Assembly: GCF_023887685.1 (NCBI RefSeq)
Contig: NZ_JAMWMR010000010.1
Coordinates: 62,001 to 126,000 of the forward strand
From: Streptomyces macrolidinus
Lineage (GTDB): Bacteria > Actinomycetota > Actinomycetes > Streptomycetales > Streptomycetaceae
Direction of reading: 5' to 3'
Length of the DNA stretch: 64,000 nucleotides
The notes below the pieces were generated by a model. It searched no databases, was not told the DNA's origin, and saw nothing but the letters and a program-made list of their open reading frames with translations. Positions 54,046-62,325 of the stretch are shown here, in pieces. Position numbers and translations under genes: made by a program. Every line of letters begins with the position of its first letter. The stretch's first letter is position 1.

Positions 54046-55206
54046 TCACGCCAGTGACGTCCGTACCGCCCGTACCAGCGCCTGTGCCCGCGGGTCCGCC
54101 GTCACGCTCGTACGGAAGCCGTTCGTGACATAGCCGAACGCGATGCCCGACTCGGGGTCGGCGAAGCCGAGGGGGCCGCCGCGGCCGGGGTGGCCGAAGG
54201 AGCCGGGGCCGAGGAGCGGGGACGCGCCGCTGTGGAGCATGTAGCCGAGGCCGAAACGCATGGGGAGGATCAGGACGCGGTCGGGGCCCACCGAGGCCTC
54301 CGCGCGGGCCCGTTCCAGCGTCCGGGGTGTGAACAGCCGTACGCCGTCCACCTCTCCGGCCAGCGCCGCGTAGAAGCGCGCGAGGCCGTCGGCCGTCATG
54401 ATGCCGTTCGCGGCGGACAGGGCGGCGGCACGGTAGGCGGGGTCGTTCTCGTCGGGCAGCGGGGTGATCACGGCGTAGGCGCGGCGGGTCAGGCTCGTGG
54501 GGTCGGCGTACGCGTCGGCGACCGCCCGCTTGGGGCGCAGCCGCAGGGCGCCGCTGTTCTCGGCCGGGGTCTTGAGGGGGCCGACCCGGCCCGCCCGCCA
54601 GGCCTCGGCCTCGGGCAGGCCGACCCACAGGTCCAGGCCCAGCGGCTCCGCGATCTCGGTGGCGATCCACGCGCCGATCGAGCGGCCCGTGACACGGCGT
54701 ACCAGCTCGCCGGTCAGCCAACTGTAGGTGTGCGCGTGGTAGCCGTGGTCCGTGCCGGGCTCCCAGGCGGGGGGCTGCGCGGCCAGCACGGCGGCGGCGA
54801 AGTCGGGGTCGATCGCCTCGGCGGGGGTGAGCGGGCGGTCGAGGGCCGGTACGCCCGCGCGGTGCGCGAGCAGATGCCACACCAGCGCGCGTTCCTTGCC
54901 GTGCGCCTTGAACTCGGGCCAGTAGTGGCCGACCGGCGCGTCCAGGTCCAGTTCGCCGCGCTCGGCCAGCATCAGCAGGACGGCCGCGGCCACCCCCTTG
55001 GTCGCCGAGTGCACGATCTGCGCGGTGCCCTGCTCCCAGGGTGCCGTGCCGTCGATGTCCCGGGTCCCGCCCCACAGGTCCACGACCTTGCGCCCGTGGC
55101 GGTACACCGCGACCGCCGCCCCGCGCTCCCCCAGCGTCTCGAAGTTCCGTACGAACGCTTCCCTGACCGGCTCGAAGCCCTCGGCCACCATGCCGTTCAC
55201 GTCCAC
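54046..55206 (-). CDS. Serine beta-lactamase-like hydrolase (class C/EstB esterase type)
   Basis: A 386-residue enzyme of the penicillin-recognising family. The SxxK motif is in IVHSATKGVAAAVLLML, a Tyr-Ser motif in YHAHTYSWLTGELVRRVTG replaces the YxN of true class C enzymes, and HPGRGGPLGFADP gives the third box. No signal peptide is seen, so a cytosolic esterase or peptidase is more likely than a beta-lactamase. GTG 55206 is chosen; upstream starts extend into weak sequence. Stands alone between a terminator and the ECF transporter operon. Confidence 0.9.
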   Translation of the reverse strand: MDVNGMVAEGFEPVREAFVRNFETLGERGAAVAVYRHGRKVVDLWGGTRDIDGTAPWEQGTAQIVHSATKGVAAAVLLMLAERGELDLDAPVGHYWPEFKAHGKERALVWHLLAHRAGVPALDRPLTPAEAIDPDFAAAVLAAQPPAWEPGTDHGYHAHTYSWLTGELVRRVTGRSIGAWIATEIAEPLGLDLWVGLPEAEAWRAGRVGPLKTPAENSGALRLRPKRAVADAYADPTSLTRRAYAVITPLPDENDPAYRAAALSAANGIMTADGLARFYAALAGEVDGVRLFTPRTLERARAEASVGPDRVLILPMRFGLGYMLHSGASPLLGPGSFGHPGRGGPLGFADPESGIAFGYVTNGFRTSVTADPRAQALVRAVRTSLA

Positions 55207-55290
55207 GCCCGTCCGCCCTTCATTTGTCGACAGTGAGTGCAACACGCACCCGGCGCCGTCGATTCCGCGGGGCCCGGTGGGCGTCGGGCG

Positions 55291-56076
55291 TCACCGCCCG
55301 CCCGTGCTCGTCGCGACGGTGCGGGGGTCGAAGCCGAAGGGCAGTTCCAGGCGGTGGGCGCGCATCAGCGTGTCGTCGGCGAGCAGGTCGGCGGTCTTCC
55401 CGTCGGCCGCGATCACGCCGTCGCTGAGGATCAGCGAGCGCGGGCACAGCTCCAGCGCGTAGGGCAGGTCGTGCGTGACCATGAGGACGGTGACGTCCAA
55501 CGACCGCAGGATGTCGGCGAGTTCGCGGCGCGAGGCGGGGTCGAGGTTGGACGACGGCTCGTCCAGGACGAGGATCTCCGGCTCCATGGCGAGGACGGTC
55601 GCGACGGCCACCCGGCGCCGCTGGCCGAAGGAGAGGTGGTGCGGCGGGCGGTCCTTGAACTCCGTCATGCCGACGAGGCCGAGCGCCTTGTCGACGCGGG
55701 CCTCCAGCTCGGCGCCCTTGAGACCGGCCGCGGCGGGTCCGAAGGCCACGTCCTCGCGGACGGTCGGCATGAAGAGCTGGTCGTCCGGGTCCTGGAAGAC
55801 GATGCCGACGCGGCGGCGGATCTCGGCCATGTGCTGCTTGCCGACGGGGAGCCCGGCGACGGTCACCGTGCCGGTGCCGCCGCTCAGGATGCCGTTGAGG
55901 TGCAGCACGAGCGTCGTCTTCCCGGCGCCGTTCGGGCCGAGCAGGGCGACCCGCTCGCCGCGCTCGATACGGAAGTCGACGCCGAAGAGGGCCTGGTGGC
56001 CGTCGGGGTAGGCGAAGGCCAGGTGGGTCACGTCGAGCGAGGGCGGCGAAGAGGTCACGGCGGTCACAGGGTCCAT
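55291..56076 (-). CDS. cbiO: Cobalt/nickel ECF transporter ATPase (CbiO/NikO)
   Basis: A 261-residue ABC ATPase. Walker A LLGPNGAGKTT, signature LSFGQRRRVAVATVLA and Walker B ILVLDEPSSNLD are intact, and the Q-loop VGIVFQDPDDQLF matches the ECF EcfA type. It powers metal uptake with CbiQ and CbiM. ATG 56076 lies within the end of cbiQ, a 13-base overlap implying coupling. The frame extends upstream but that part is a shadow of cbiQ. Last gene of the cbiMQO operon. Confidence 0.93.
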   Translation of the reverse strand: MDPVTAVTSSPPSLDVTHLAFAYPDGHQALFGVDFRIERGERVALLGPNGAGKTTLVLHLNGILSGGTGTVTVAGLPVGKQHMAEIRRRVGIVFQDPDDQLFMPTVREDVAFGPAAAGLKGAELEARVDKALGLVGMTEFKDRPPHHLSFGQRRRVAVATVLAMEPEILVLDEPSSNLDPASRRELADILRSLDVTVLMVTHDLPYALELCPRSLILSDGVIAADGKTADLLADDTLMRAHRLELPFGFDPRTVATSTGGR

Positions 56077-56834
56077 CCCAGCAGGCAGACGACGAGGGCG
56101 GCGAGGGGCAGGGTCAGGGCGTACGACCACTGGGCGCGGGAGGCGGTCACCTCGTCGATGACCGGCATCGCACCGGCGTAGCCGCGGCTGACCATGGCCA
56201 GGTGGACGCGCTCGCCGCGCTCGTAGGAGCGGATGAAGAGCGCGCCCGCGGACTTCGCGAGCACGCCCCAGTGGCGGATGCCGCGGGCCTCGAAGCCGCG
56301 CGACTCCCGGGCGATCCGCATCCGCCGCATCTCGTCGGTGATGACATCGCCGTAGCGGATCATGAACGAGGCGATCTGCACGAGGAGCGGCGGCAGCTTG
56401 AGCCGCTGCAACCCGAGGAGCAGCGCGCGCAGTTCGGTGGTCGAGGCGAGCAGGACGGAGGCGGCGACGCCGAGGGTGCCCTTGGCGAGGACGTTCCAGG
56501 CGCCCCACAGTCCGCTGACGCTCAGCGAGAGCCCGAGGACGTCGACCCGTTCGCCCTCCGCGACGAACGGCATGAGGACCGCGAAGGCGACGAACGGGAT
56601 CTCGATCAGCAGCCGCCGCAGCAGGAACCCCGCCGGGACCCGGGCCACGTACGCGACGATGCCGAGCAGGACGGCGTACAGCGCGAACGCCCACATCGCC
56701 TCGCGCGGCGTCGAGACCACCACGACGACGAAGGCGAAGGTGGCCGCGAGCTTGGTGTGCGGCGGCAGCCCGTGGACGGGTGAGTGCCCGTGCCGGTAGA
56801 GCTTGTGGGCTCCCCCACGCTCGAATTCACTCAC
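56064..56834 (-). CDS. cbiQ: Cobalt/nickel ECF transporter transmembrane protein (CbiQ/NikQ)
   Basis: A 256-residue membrane T-component with four to five hydrophobic segments. KLAATFAFVVVVVSTPREAM, FLLRRLLIEIPFVAFAVLMP and the coupling-helix motif RMRIARESRGFEARGIRHWG are visible, with the Ala-Arg-Gly type pattern that contacts the ATPase. GTG 56834 with an upstream GGTGGGGGT is preferred; GTG 56861 lies one base after the cbiM stop. Middle gene of the operon. Confidence 0.9.
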   Translation of the reverse strand: MSEFERGGAHKLYRHGHSPVHGLPPHTKLAATFAFVVVVVSTPREAMWAFALYAVLLGIVAYVARVPAGFLLRRLLIEIPFVAFAVLMPFVAEGERVDVLGLSLSVSGLWGAWNVLAKGTLGVAASVLLASTTELRALLLGLQRLKLPPLLVQIASFMIRYGDVITDEMRRMRIARESRGFEARGIRHWGVLAKSAGALFIRSYERGERVHLAMVSRGYAGAMPVIDEVTASRAQWSYALTLPLAALVVCLLGWTL

Positions 56835-56862
56835 GCGGGAGGTACCCCCACCGGCTCCCACG

Positions 56863-57897
56863 TCAGCCGACCTGCGCGGGCTCGCCCGTACGACGGCGGC
56901 GCACCACCCAGAACACCGTGCTGCCCGCGACGACGGTGACGCCGACGCCGATCGCGCCCGCGAGACCGCCGGAGAGACGGGCGTTGCGGACGTCCTTGAC
57001 GCCGTAGTCGGCGAGCGGCGAGTCGGCGCTCGCGTGCTCCTCGGCCTTCTTGTCGATGCCCTGGTCGGCGGCGACCTTCTCCAGGCCGTCGGGGCTGGCG
57101 GAGGCGTAGAAGCTGACGAACCCGGCGAGGACGAGGGAGGTGACGAGTCCGGTGGCCCACAGCTTGCGGTGGGACCGGGCGGCGACGGGCGCGGGCTCGG
57201 CGACGGGCGCGTCGACCAACTCGCCGTCGACGCGCAGCTTGAGGCGCTGCTGCAGGCCGCGGGCGCCGTGGACGAGGTCGGGCCGTACGGCGATGACGGC
57301 GCCCACGGTCAGGGCGGTGATCGCGGCTTCGCCGATGCCGATGAGGACGTGGACGCCGATCATCGCGGTGGCGACCTTGCCGATCGAGACGTCGGTGGTG
57401 CCGCCGAGCGCGTAGATCAGCGTGAAGGCGAGGGCGGCGGCCGGGACGGAGAGCAGGGCGGCGACGAAGGAGGCGACGGTGACGGAACGGCGGGTGCGCG
57501 GGAGCACCTTGACCAGGCCGCGGAAGACGGCGTAGGCGACGACGGTCGTCACGATCGCCATGTCGGTGATGTTGACGCCGAGCGCGGTGAGGCCGCCGTC
57601 GGCGAAGAGGATGCCCTGCATGAGGAGGACGACGGAGACGCACAGGACCCCGGTGCAGGGCCCCACGAGAATGGCGGCAAGCGCCCCGCCGAGCAGATGT
57701 CCGCTGGTCCCGGCGGCGACGGGGAAGTTCAGCATCTGGACGGCGAAGATGAACGCGGCGACGAGACCGGCGAGCGGCGCCGTGCGCTCGTCGAGTTCGC
57801 GCCGGGCGCCCTTGAGGCTGACAGCCAGGGCACCCGCGGCGACTACTCCGGTCGCGGCGGATATGGGGGCGTTGATGAATCCGTCGGGCACATGCAC
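56863..57897 (-). CDS. cbiM: Fused CbiM-CbiN substrate-binding subunit of cobalt/nickel ECF transporter
   Basis: A 344-residue membrane protein. The N-terminus MHVPDGFIN carries the His2 that, with the free amino end, binds the metal ion. About six hydrophobic segments of the CbiM core follow (for example GTSGHLLGGALAAILVGPCTG). A loop at about 210-240 leads to a C-terminal CbiN/NikN-like part with a TM helix (LWATGLVTSLVLAGFVSFYAS), a periplasmic-type loop (PDGLEKVAADQG) and another helix. A fused CbiMN form is usual in actinobacteria. A Nur-like box lies 21 bases upstream, suggesting nickel control. Confidence 0.93.
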   Translation of the reverse strand: MHVPDGFINAPISAATGVVAAGALAVSLKGARRELDERTAPLAGLVAAFIFAVQMLNFPVAAGTSGHLLGGALAAILVGPCTGVLCVSVVLLMQGILFADGGLTALGVNITDMAIVTTVVAYAVFRGLVKVLPRTRRSVTVASFVAALLSVPAAALAFTLIYALGGTTDVSIGKVATAMIGVHVLIGIGEAAITALTVGAVIAVRPDLVHGARGLQQRLKLRVDGELVDAPVAEPAPVAARSHRKLWATGLVTSLVLAGFVSFYASASPDGLEKVAADQGIDKKAEEHASADSPLADYGVKDVRNARLSGGLAGAIGVGVTVVAGSTVFWVVRRRRTGEPAQVG

Positions 57898-57917
57898 CGT
57901 ACGAGGATACCCGCTTA

Positions 57918-57934
57918 TTGCGAACCATTCGCAA
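57918..57934 (-). promoter_or_regulatory. Nur-like (Fur-family) operator upstream of cbiMQO
   Basis: TTGCGAACCATTCGCAA is a perfect 7-3-7 inverted repeat, 21 bases before the cbiM start. Streptomyces Nur binds TTGC-type inverted repeats of similar length at nickel-uptake and sodF promoters. Nickel-dependent repression of the transporter is inferred. Confidence 0.65.
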
Positions 57935-58069
57935 GAGCGAGTCGCACCCCCGCAACGACAGTCGCGCGACAGGAGGCCGGCTTCATCCCGTTATGCGACA
58001 TTGAAGGGGCGGCGGATTTCGACGACGCTGCTGCGACATGCCGCGTCGACACGCGTGAGGAGCGGTCCC

Positions 58070-58411
58070 ATGTCCGTTGTCGAACAGTACGCACGAGCCC
58101 ACGTCGTCACGGACTCCCCGGACACTCCGGACGCGATCCCCGTCCTCCTGCGCTACGACCCGAGCACCGACCCCCTCTCCGTCCGCATCGGCCTGCCCGG
58201 CCCCCAGGAGTGGGCACTCTCCCGAGACCTCCTGGAGGAGGGCCTGCGCGCCCCGGCCCGCAAGGACGACATCAGCATCTGGCCGTGCGGCCGGGTCCAG
58301 GCGGTGGTCGAGTTCCACTCACCGGCGGGGGTGGAGGTGGTGCAGTTCGAATCCCAGACCCTGCTGCGCTTCCTGCGCCGGACCTACTTGGCCGGGACCA
58401 CGAATCACTGA
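58070..58411 (+). CDS. ssgE: SsgA-like protein (SALP), probably SsgE
   Basis: A 113-residue member of the Streptomyces sporulation family (SsgA-like). Family pattern visible: VPVLLRYDPSTDPLSVRIGL, WALSRDLLEEGLRAPARKDD, ISIWPCGRVQAVVEFHSPAG and LLRFLRRTYL. SALPs guide septation, peptidoglycan remodelling and spore separation. GAGGAG precedes ATG 58070. The assignment to ssgE rests on synteny with the penicillin-binding pair and the S. coelicolor order (from memory); the family itself is clear. Confidence 0.88.
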   Translation: MSVVEQYARAHVVTDSPDTPDAIPVLLRYDPSTDPLSVRIGLPGPQEWALSRDLLEEGLRAPARKDDISIWPCGRVQAVVEFHSPAGVEVVQFESQTLLRFLRRTYLAGTTNH

Positions 58412-58530
58412 ACAACGACACCGACAGACTCATCACCTCTAAGAGTGACGATTCCCAATTGAGCTGGATTTAGGACTAGTTGCCTGTCATATGCTCGCCG
58501 CTGTTCACCTCGAAAGGAACAGCGCAGGCA

Positions 58531-59057
58531 ATGGTCAGCTCTCAACACGAAGCCCTGCACCGGATCTTCCACGAAGATCCCGGCTTTCTCGGACGCGCCT
58601 TACGGGTAATCGGTCTCCCGTTCGATACTCCGGCCGCAACCGCAGAATTCCCGACCGACTGTCCGTAGCCGTGAAGGGCCTTGAGGTCTCCGATCCGGAG
58701 GCCGCGACGAGGTACGTAGAACTCACCGCCCAGGGCCTGGGCGAGAAGACCCGGGCCATCGAAATCTGGAGGCAGCTCGTGGCCATCGACACTTCCTTCT
58801 TCGTCTCTGCGCTGTCCGAAGAGATCCGGGACCAGGGCCGCGCCGAAGGCCGTACTGAAGGCCGCAGCGAAGCCGGCGCCGCCGGCGTCCTCCGCATCCT
58901 CGACCTCCGCTCCGTCCCCCTCACCGACGCCGACCGCGAGCGCGTCACCTCCTGCAAGGACCTCGACACCCTCGCTCGCTGGTTCGACCGTGCCATCACC
59001 GCCGAATCCGCCGCCGAGGTGTTCGCGGACGACGGCTCCGGCGACGCGGAGAACTGA
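58531..59057 (+). pseudogene. Decayed Rpn/PD-(D/E)XK-like protein gene with frameshift and internal deletion
   Basis: The frame starting ATG 58531 reads VSSQHEALHRIFHEDPGFLG, then RALRVIGLPFDTPAATAEFP and stops at 58668. This is the usual N-terminus of a widespread Streptomyces family of about 290 residues. The C-terminal part of the same family continues in another frame after about 58660: DPEAATRYVELTAQGLGEKT, VAIDTSFFVSALSEEIRDQG, the Arg-Ala-Glu-Gly repeat RAEGRTEGRSEAG and the end WFDRAITAESAAEVFADDGS, stopping at 59057. The middle, about 130-160 residues holding the catalytic core, is missing. So it is a gene remnant with a deletion plus frameshift, not two real genes. Confidence 0.75.
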
Positions 59058-59069
59058 GCACACACGAAA

Positions 59070-59100
59070 GGGCGCCCCACCCGTCGCAGGTGAGGCGCCC
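59070..59100. terminator. Bidirectional terminator
   Basis: GGGCGCC (59070-59076) pairs with GGCGCCC (59094-59100), and CACC (59078-59081) with GGTG (59089-59092), around a 7-base loop, between the pseudogene and the convergent MMPL gene. Confidence 0.75.
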
Positions 59101-59126
59101 CTCGCGTTCCATTCAAGCGGTGGGCG

Positions 59127-61346
59127 TCACGCCCGCACCAACTCCCGGTCCTGGTCCGCATCCGGGTCCGTCGCGGTGGACGTCAGGGCCTCGCCCTCCA
59201 CGTCCACGTTCGGCAGGGCGCGGTCCAGCCACTTCGGCAGCCACCAGGCCTTCTCGCCCAGCAGGGCCAGGACCGCCGGGACGATCGCCATGCGGACCAC
59301 GAACGCGTCGAAGAAGACGGCGATCGCGAGGCCGAAGCCGATCATCTTGACCATCGACTCGCTGGAGCCGATGAAGCCGGAGAACACCGCGATCATGATG
59401 ACGGCCGCGGCCGTCACCACCCGCGCCCCGTGCCGGAAGCCGGTCACGACCGCTTGCCCGGGGTTCTCGCCGTGGACGTACGCCTCGCGCATCCGGGTCA
59501 CGAGGAAGACCTCGTAGTCCATCGCCAGGCCGAAGACCACGCCCACCATGAAGATCGGCATCATCGACATGATCGGGCCCGTCTCCTCGACGCCCATCAG
59601 GCCGGAGAGCCAGCCCCACTGGAACACCGCGACCACCGCGCCGAGCGCGGCGAGCACCGAGAGCAGAAAGCCGAGCGCCGCCTTCAGCGGGACCAGGATC
59701 GAGCGGAAGACCACGATCAGCAGCAGGAACGCGAGGCCCACGACGAGCGCCAGATACGGCAGCAGCGCGTCGTTCAGCTTCTGCGAGACGTCGATGTTCA
59801 TCGCCGTCGACCCCGTGACCAGCAGCTTCGCGTCCGTGTCCGCGGTGATCCCGGCGCCCGCGGCGCGGATGTCGTGCACCAGGTCCTCGGTGGTGGTCGA
59901 GGACGGCTTGGAGCCGGGGACGACCGTGACCACGGCCGTGTCACCGGCCTTGTTGTACGCCGCCGGGGTCACCGTCACGACGTTCTTCAGGCCCTTGATC
60001 TCGTCCGTCACCGTGGTGACGGCGCCCTTCGGGTCGTCACTCGCCTTCGCGTCGACCACGACCATCAGCGGGCCGTTGACGCCGGGGCCGAAGTTGTCCG
60101 AGAGCAGGTCGTAGACGCGGCGCTGCGTCGTGGACGTCGGCTGGGCGCCGTCGTCCGGCAGGCCCAGCGTCAGCGAGGCCACCGGGACGGCCGCCGCGCC
60201 GAGGCCGAGGACACCGAGCAGCAGGACGGCGATCGGGCGGCGCACGACGAAGCTCGCCCAGCGCGTGCCCATGTTCGGCTTGGCCGCCTGCTGCGCGGCA
60301 GCGGCCCGGCCCCCGCCCAGCAGCCTGCTCTTCTCACCGGCCGGCTTGACCTTGCGGCCCGCGTAGCCGAGCAGCGCCGGGATCATCGTCAGGGCGATCA
60401 GGACCGCGATGGCGACCGTGCCCGCCGCGGCCACACCCATCTTCGTGAGCATCGGGATGTTCACGACCGCGAGGCCGACCAGCGCGATCACCACGGTCAG
60501 GCCCGCGAAGACCACCGCGGAGCCCGCCGTGCCGACCGCCCGTCCCGCCGCCTCCTCGCGCTCCCGGCCCTCGGCCAGTTCCGCCCGGTAGCGGGAGACG
60601 ATGAACAGCGCGTAGTCGATGCCGACCGCGAGACCGATCATCATCGCCAGCGTCGAGGTGGTCGAGCCCAGGTCCAGCGCCTTGGCCAGCGCGGTGATGG
60701 AGGAGACGCCGATACCGACGCCGATCAGGGCCGTCAGCAACGGCAGTCCGGCCGCGACCAGCGAGCCGAAGGTGATGACGAGGACAAGGGCGGCGATCGC
60801 GATACCGATGATCTCCGTCGCGCCCGTCTCGGGCATGGCCATCAGCGCGTCACCGCCGACCTCGACGGTCAGCCCGCCGTCCCGGGCGTCCTGCGCGGCC
60901 GACTTCAGGGCGTCGCGGGAGGAGTCCTTCAGCTCCATCCCGGAGACCTTGTACGTCACCTGCGCATAGGCGGTGGTGCCGTCCTTGCTGATGGCGTGCG
61001 CGGCGAACGGGTCGACGACATTGGCGACTTCGGAGCCGCCGCTCAGTTCCTTGACGGTCTTCTCGACGACCGCCTTGCTGTCCCCGGCGGTCACCGTCGC
61101 ACCGTCCGGCGCCTTGAAGACGACACGTGCGGTGGCCCCGTTGGGGGTCATCCCGGGGAATCGTTCCTTCAGCAGGTCGAAGGCCTGCTGGGCCTCCGTG
61201 CCGGGGATGGAGAACGAAGCGGAGCCCGCGGCGGGGGCGTTGGCGGCGCCGACGCCCGCGAGCGTCAGCAGCGCCACCCAGACGAGGGCGACGAAGTGCC
61301 GTCGCCTGAAGGCGAGTCGGCCCAGTCGATAGAGGAATGTGGCCAC
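59127..61346 (-). CDS. MMPL/RND family exporter
   Basis: A 739-residue membrane transporter with two repeats of six TM helices, each preceded by a large external loop. The first repeat has SASFSIPGTEAQQAFDLLKE, LAMMIGLAVGIDYALFIVSRYR (the acidic residue used in proton coupling) and RAVGTAGSAVVFAGLTVVIA. The second has MPIFMVGVVFGLAMDYEVFLVTRMREAYVHG and TGFRHGARVVTAAAVIMIAV. Relatives export lipids or drugs. It is downstream of a TetR gene on the same strand with a 160-base gap; TetR control is inferred. Confidence 0.93.
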   Translation of the reverse strand: MATFLYRLGRLAFRRRHFVALVWVALLTLAGVGAANAPAAGSASFSIPGTEAQQAFDLLKERFPGMTPNGATARVVFKAPDGATVTAGDSKAVVEKTVKELSGGSEVANVVDPFAAHAISKDGTTAYAQVTYKVSGMELKDSSRDALKSAAQDARDGGLTVEVGGDALMAMPETGATEIIGIAIAALVLVITFGSLVAAGLPLLTALIGVGIGVSSITALAKALDLGSTTSTLAMMIGLAVGIDYALFIVSRYRAELAEGREREEAAGRAVGTAGSAVVFAGLTVVIALVGLAVVNIPMLTKMGVAAAGTVAIAVLIALTMIPALLGYAGRKVKPAGEKSRLLGGGRAAAAQQAAKPNMGTRWASFVVRRPIAVLLLGVLGLGAAAVPVASLTLGLPDDGAQPTSTTQRRVYDLLSDNFGPGVNGPLMVVVDAKASDDPKGAVTTVTDEIKGLKNVVTVTPAAYNKAGDTAVVTVVPGSKPSSTTTEDLVHDIRAAGAGITADTDAKLLVTGSTAMNIDVSQKLNDALLPYLALVVGLAFLLLIVVFRSILVPLKAALGFLLSVLAALGAVVAVFQWGWLSGLMGVEETGPIMSMMPIFMVGVVFGLAMDYEVFLVTRMREAYVHGENPGQAVVTGFRHGARVVTAAAVIMIAVFSGFIGSSESMVKMIGFGLAIAVFFDAFVVRMAIVPAVLALLGEKAWWLPKWLDRALPNVDVEGEALTSTATDPDADQDRELVRA

Positions 61347-61457
61347 GAGGGCGTACTCCCGGTCAGGTCGTGTGGTAGCAGGGCAGGGGTGATCAGCCCG
61401 ACGGACGACGTGAGCGGTGACGTCAGGTGCTGGGCTTGCTGGGGGGACGTATCGGTG

Positions 61458-61513
61458 GTGCGGGTCAGGTGGTGCGGGTCAGGTGGTGCGTGTCAGGTAG
61501 TGCGTGTCAGGTG
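61458..61513. repeat. Four 14-bp tandem repeats upstream of the MMPL gene
   Basis: Units GTGCGGGTCAGGTG (twice), GTGCGTGTCAGGTA and GTGCGTGTCAGGTG lie end to end at 61458-61471, 61472-61485, 61486-61499 and 61500-61513. The last unit covers the stop codon and last codons of the TetR gene. The block lies 112 bases before the MMPL start. Confidence 0.75.
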
Positions 61514-62139
61514 ACGCGTACGCCGAGGGCGGGGAGGACCACGGCGTCGATGTACGAGGTGAGGAAGGCCTGGGTCGGCGGCTGGTCGTCGAGCAGCATG
61601 CGGGTGGCGAACCCGCCGACCATCATGTGCAGGACGAAGTCCAGCGCCGGGCAGTCCGCCCGGATCTCGCCGCGGTCGACGGCCCGTTGGAGAACGCTCC
61701 GGGACTGCTCCATCTCCGGCCCCACGAGCTGCTCGCGGAAGGCCTGGCGCAGATCGGGGTTGTGGTGGACCGCCATGGCGACGCCCCGCATCAGCGCGGA
61801 GTTCTGCGCCATCGTGCAGTCGTCCTCGTGCGCGATCAGCGCGAGCAGATCGCCCCGGAGCGAGCCTGTGTCGACCTCGTCGAGGCGACCCCGTTTGCCG
61901 CGCCGGATGGCCGTGACCACCAGCTCGGCCTTGCCGCCCCACTGGCGGTAGAGCGTCGCCTTGCTGGAGCGGGTACGGGCGGCCACGGCGTCCATCGTCA
62001 GGGCGTCGTAGCCGACTTCCCGAAGCAGGTCGAGCACGGCCCTGTACAACTCGGCCTCGCGCTCGGGCGTGATGCGGCTGCGGCGCCCGGTGAGCGCCGA
62101 CTCGGCGGCCGGCGCCGCGCCCTTGGATGCCTCGGTCAT
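61507..62139 (-). CDS. TetR/AcrR family regulator of the MMPL exporter
   Basis: A 210-residue regulator. The N-terminal helix-turn-helix reads REAELYRAVLDLLREVGYDALTMDAVAARTRSSKATLYRQWGGKAELVVTAIRRG. The C-terminal domain is helical (MAQNSALMRGVAMAVHHNPD). ATG 62139 gives MTEASKG and is chosen over the longer frame. It is divergent from the tricorn-type gene; the ACGAAACCGTTTCGT palindrome in the shared gap is its likely operator. It lies directly upstream of the MMPL gene, so repression of the pump is inferred. Confidence 0.9.
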   Translation of the reverse strand: MTEASKGAAPAAESALTGRRSRITPEREAELYRAVLDLLREVGYDALTMDAVAARTRSSKATLYRQWGGKAELVVTAIRRGKRGRLDEVDTGSLRGDLLALIAHEDDCTMAQNSALMRGVAMAVHHNPDLRQAFREQLVGPEMEQSRSVLQRAVDRGEIRADCPALDFVLHMMVGGFATRMLLDDQPPTQAFLTSYIDAVVLPALGVRVT

Positions 62140-62229
62140 GTCACTTCCGCCTCTCCCCGGCCGCGCCCGGGGCGACAAGACCCGGCACGGCTTCGCACGT
62201 CTGAGACGATACCCCTCGCCCTCAGCGAA

Positions 62230-62244
62230 ACGAAACCGTTTCGT
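62230..62244. promoter_or_regulatory. Palindromic operator between TetR and tricorn-type genes
   Basis: ACGAAAC-C-GTTTCGT is a perfect 15-bp palindrome, 91 bases from the TetR start and 82 from the protease start. It resembles TetR-family operators. The rest of the gap shows no gene. Confidence 0.6.
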
Positions 62245-62325
62245 ACGTGTCCTGCATCACGAGCCCTGCCCATGCTCCCGGGCGCGGCGGGCGCCGAGTT
62301 GCCGTGGCCCGTTCGGAGGAAAAGC

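Noticed and set aside
61427..61951. Open frame through the 14-bp repeats on the plus strand
   Set aside because: It is antisense to the TetR gene and has no ribosome site or motif.
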